Shown here: in pieces, positions 6,475-8,205 of the stretch | Layout of the letters: each line of letters starts with the position of its first letter | Position numbering within the stretch: position 1 is the first letter of the stretch | From: Chitinophagaceae bacterium | Lineage (GTDB): Bacteria; Bacteroidota; Bacteroidia; Chitinophagales; Chitinophagaceae | DNA length: 8,205 nt | NCBI GenBank assembly: GCA_003534175.1 | Contig: DPFD01000033.1 | Span: 703 to 8,907 of the forward strand | Direction of reading: 5' to 3' | Position numbers and translations under genes: made by a program | Notes under the pieces: model-generated | Told to the model about the DNA's origin: nothing | Seen by the model: only the letters and a program-made list of their open reading frames with translations | Databases searched by the model: none

Positions 6475-7464
6475 ATGAAACAACACTACCTCCGTTATGT
6501 AGCAGTATGGTTGTGTGCAGCCATTGTATGCAACGTAAATCTAACACAGGCACAGTCAATTTCTGTTGGCGGGCAAAAAATGCGCGTTGAGGCAGGGATT
6601 AACTTCGGACCTACATTTTTTCTGGGTGATTTGGGAGGCAACCGTGGAAAGGGAACTACATTTATTAAAGATGTAAATCTGGAATTAACCAAACTGATGA
6701 AGGGAGGTTATGTAACCTTTTATCCAACCGACTGGCTGGGATTCAGATTTGCCGGACAGTACACGCATGTAAGCGGACGAGATGACATCATTGATACCAA
6801 AGGAGAAGATGAACTGTGGCGAAAACAACGTAACCTCGATTTTAAAAGTGATATGTGGGAAGCATACGCTGCCATAGAATTCTACCCTACCCTCTATTTA
6901 AACAGAGAAAGTGATGAAGTGCCGCGTTACCAACCTTATGGATTTATTGGAGGTGGTATATTTAAATTCGACCCCATGGGATCCATTACCGATTCAAGAG
7001 GAATTAAAACATGGCATCGTTTGCATCCGTTGCGCACTGAAGGACAAGGCATGGCGGAGTATCCTGAAAAAAAACCATACAAACTCACTCAGTTCAATGT
7101 GCCCATGGGCGTAGGATTGAAAATACTGATGACGGAAAGAATGAATACCAGTTTTGAATTGCTGTATCGTAAAACTTTCACCGATTACATTGATGATGTG
7201 AGCACTACGTACATTGATCCAGACAAGTTTGATGTATATCTGAATTCGCAACAGGCATTGATTGCACGGCAAATTCACGATAAAACCATGGGCATCATCA
7301 CACCCGCCATCAATCGCTACGAACCGGGAACACAAAGAGGAAACTCTAAAAACATGGATGCCTATTTTTCGTTTCTGATTAAGTTCGGATTCAAACTTGG
7401 TCCGTTGGAAAACAGTCCGGGTTTTCGTGAAAGACGACAAATGCGTTGCCCTCATTTCTATTAA
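6475..7464 (+). CDS. Outer-membrane beta-barrel protein, DUF6089/PorG-like
   Basis: The 329-residue protein has a signal peptide (MKQHYLRYVAVWLCAAIVCN, with likely cleavage after Ala26 in LTQAQ). Alternating strands typical of a small outer-membrane barrel follow: VEAGINFGPTFFLGDLGGN (38-56), GGYVTFYPTDWLGFRFAGQ (77-95), AYAAIEFYPTLYL (130-142), YQPYGFIGGGIFKFDP (152-167), LTQFNVPMGVGLKILM (204-219), NTSFELLYRKTFTDYIDDVS (224-243) and MDAYFSFLIKFGFKLG (294-309). The GP-x-FF-LGDLGGN opening, the GVG-x-K turn and YRKTFTDYIDDVS match DUF6089 proteins, the family that includes the type IX secretion component PorG. The chain ends in an aromatic Tyr, as outer-membrane barrels often do. Paralogues of DUF6089 are common, so a T9SS role is not shown, and no other por genes are in the window. 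The ATG at 6475 overlaps the stop of a nine-codon mini-ORF. Confidence 0.82.
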   Translation: MKQHYLRYVAVWLCAAIVCNVNLTQAQSISVGGQKMRVEAGINFGPTFFLGDLGGNRGKGTTFIKDVNLELTKLMKGGYVTFYPTDWLGFRFAGQYTHVSGRDDIIDTKGEDELWRKQRNLDFKSDMWEAYAAIEFYPTLYLNRESDEVPRYQPYGFIGGGIFKFDPMGSITDSRGIKTWHRLHPLRTEGQGMAEYPEKKPYKLTQFNVPMGVGLKILMTERMNTSFELLYRKTFTDYIDDVSTTYIDPDKFDVYLNSQQALIARQIHDKTMGIITPAINRYEPGTQRGNSKNMDAYFSFLIKFGFKLGPLENSPGFRERRQMRCPHFY

Positions 7465-7539
7465 TCTCCATTCAAATACTACTAACTATTTACAACCCAT
7501 TAGACGACTCACATGAAACATTAACTAAAACGTATCCTC

Positions 7540-7893
7540 ATGCAACTGCTCAAAAACCGCCGATGGATTGTACGAATCATCCTCATTCTTTTCTGTTTCC
7601 TTGCAGCAATGATATATCAATCCACAAAAGCACTGTCGCAACGTGATGAAACTGTTGTGGAATCGATTAAAATTCAGCCGGCGGGGAATGATGATATTCA
7701 GGTACAGGTACGCACCAACGATGGCAAGCCCGTGCAGTTTCAGATGACCTCCGAGCAAAACGGCACTACCTACAGCACTACCTTAATTCATTCGAAAGTT
7801 ACACTGATTAAAAACGTACAGAAAGGCAATTATAGCTATCTGTGTAGGGTGAAAGATAAAATTGTTCACACCGGAAAATACAGCATGCGCTAA
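7540..7893 (+). CDS. Small membrane-anchored or secreted protein, sorting-domain-like beta-rich C-terminus
   Basis: The 117-residue product starts with a positively charged MQLLKNRR, then a hydrophobic segment IVRIILILFCFLAAMIY (10-26). This is either an N-terminal anchor or a signal peptide possibly cleaved after TKA (residue 31). The rest (about 40-117) is beta-rich. IKIQPAGNDDIQVQVRTNDG (43-62), KVTLIKNVQKGNYSYLCRVK (86-105) and HTGKYSM (110-116) follow the order seen in type A T9SS C-terminal domains: a strand, a D/NG-K-x-V turn, then G-x-Y-x-y and a final TGK strand. A true sorting domain sits at the end of a larger cargo protein; here almost nothing precedes it. I cannot assign a function. 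It lies 75 bases after the DUF6089 gene in the same direction, with no clear promoter between, so the two may be cotranscribed. The ATG at 7540 is the only sensible start. Confidence 0.7.
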   Translation: MQLLKNRRWIVRIILILFCFLAAMIYQSTKALSQRDETVVESIKIQPAGNDDIQVQVRTNDGKPVQFQMTSEQNGTTYSTTLIHSKVTLIKNVQKGNYSYLCRVKDKIVHTGKYSMR

Positions 7894-7959
7894 ACAGAGC
7901 CATGATTGATAGAAGAAGTGCAAGGTATACAACAGAAGATTACATCCCATGGAAAACAA

Positions 7960-7975
7960 CGTATATTCTTATACG
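7960..7975 (-). terminator. Weak possible terminator for uvrA
   Basis: CGTATA (7960-7965) and TATACG (7970-7975) form a six-pair, AT-rich stem around a four-base loop. Read on the minus strand it is followed by TTGTTTT, and it lies 62 bases past the uvrA stop. The stem is short and the T run is broken, so termination here is only possible. The rest of the 144-base convergent gap (7894-8037) shows no other structure I can support. Confidence 0.25.
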
Positions 7976-8037
7976 ATGACCCCCTGAAACCACATTGTTG
8001 CTTCGTTACTATGCTTTGCCTTCTTTTAGAAAACACT

Positions 8038-8205
8038 TCAGGATAATTCTGCTTTCAGGAACGGGGCGGTATGACTGCCCTTGATCACACTCAATCCTTC
8101 CGGAGTTCCTTCGTACAACACTTTTCCGCCGCCAGCTCCGCCTTCGGGACCGATATCAATTACATGATCGGCCATCTTGATTACATCGAGGTTGTGCTCA
8201 ATCAC
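8038..8205 (-). CDS. uvrA: UvrABC system protein A, C-terminal end (5' part outside window)
   Basis: On the minus strand, the last 55 codons of uvrA run from the window edge to a TGA whose complement lies at 8038-8040. UvrA is the cytoplasmic damage-recognition ATPase of nucleotide excision repair and loads UvrB. The visible residues begin [20 protein letters not shown], containing the His of the H-loop (switch) of the second ABC ATPase domain (fourth visible residue). [18 protein letters not shown] follows, then [17 protein letters not shown] to the end. The IEHNLDVIK...DLGPEGG...G-x-(I/V)-x-x-EGTPE wording is diagnostic for UvrA and not for other ABC proteins. It converges on the 7540 gene with a 144-base gap. 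Nothing looks damaged in the visible part. Confidence 0.96.
   Translation of the reverse strand: MIEHNLDVIKMADHVIDIGPEGGAGGGKVLYEGTPEGLSVIKGSHTAPFLKAELS

Noticed and set aside
7446..7646. Plus-strand 66-codon frame between the barrel gene and the 7540 gene
   Set aside because: It overlaps both neighbours in another frame and shows no signal peptide or motif beyond a short hydrophobic run read out of frame.
7902..7979. 25-codon ORF after the 7540 gene (starts MIDRRSARYTTEDY)
   Set aside because: Too short, with no visible start signal or recognisable motif, and it runs through the hairpin at 7960-7975. Chance is the simpler explanation.

Overview
The window most likely comes from a Bacteroidota chromosome, probably close to Chitinophagaceae/Sphingobacteriia. 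Four things point that way. The AspRS has Bacteroidota-type wording. TAnnTTTG-type -7 promoter elements lie in front of several genes, while Shine-Dalgarno sites are largely absent. There is a DUF6089/PorG-like outer-membrane beta-barrel protein, and there are several small secreted proteins of unknown function. Base composition is moderate and fairly even. I see no insertion sequence, phage gene, CRISPR array, tRNA or rRNA.

Layout: (1) Bases 2-325 hold the C-terminal end of a multi-pass membrane protein that begins before the window. (2) aspS (383-2215) has its own -7 promoter and ends at a strong intrinsic terminator (2234-2267). (3) Two secreted-protein genes follow: a conserved cysteine-containing protein of unknown function (2280-2867), and a 417-residue protein starting at GTG (2940-4193) whose C-terminal half looks like a divergent YkuD/L,D-transpeptidase domain. 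(4) rarA (4213-5469), a group III truncated haemoglobin (5459-5854) and an ElaA-type N-acetyltransferase (5854-6327) overlap end to start and look like one operon, driven by a perfect TACCTTTG element just before rarA. (5) After a 147-base gap with a foldable leader comes a DUF6089/PorG-like barrel (6475-7464), then a small membrane-anchored or secreted beta-rich protein (7540-7893) resembling a stand-alone type IX sorting-type domain. (6) The 3' end of uvrA lies on the minus strand (8038-8205), converging on the rest.

The window is mainly housekeeping (aspS, rarA, uvrA) mixed with envelope or secreted proteins. rarA and uvrA are both genome-maintenance genes but are not in one transcription unit. 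I do not see a clear new multi-gene system. The most interesting points are the altered catalytic motif in the transpeptidase-like protein, three genes whose -7 elements sit 3-4 bases before the start codon (suggesting leaderless mRNAs), the structured leader with a nine-codon mini-ORF before the barrel gene, and the stand-alone sorting-domain-like small protein.
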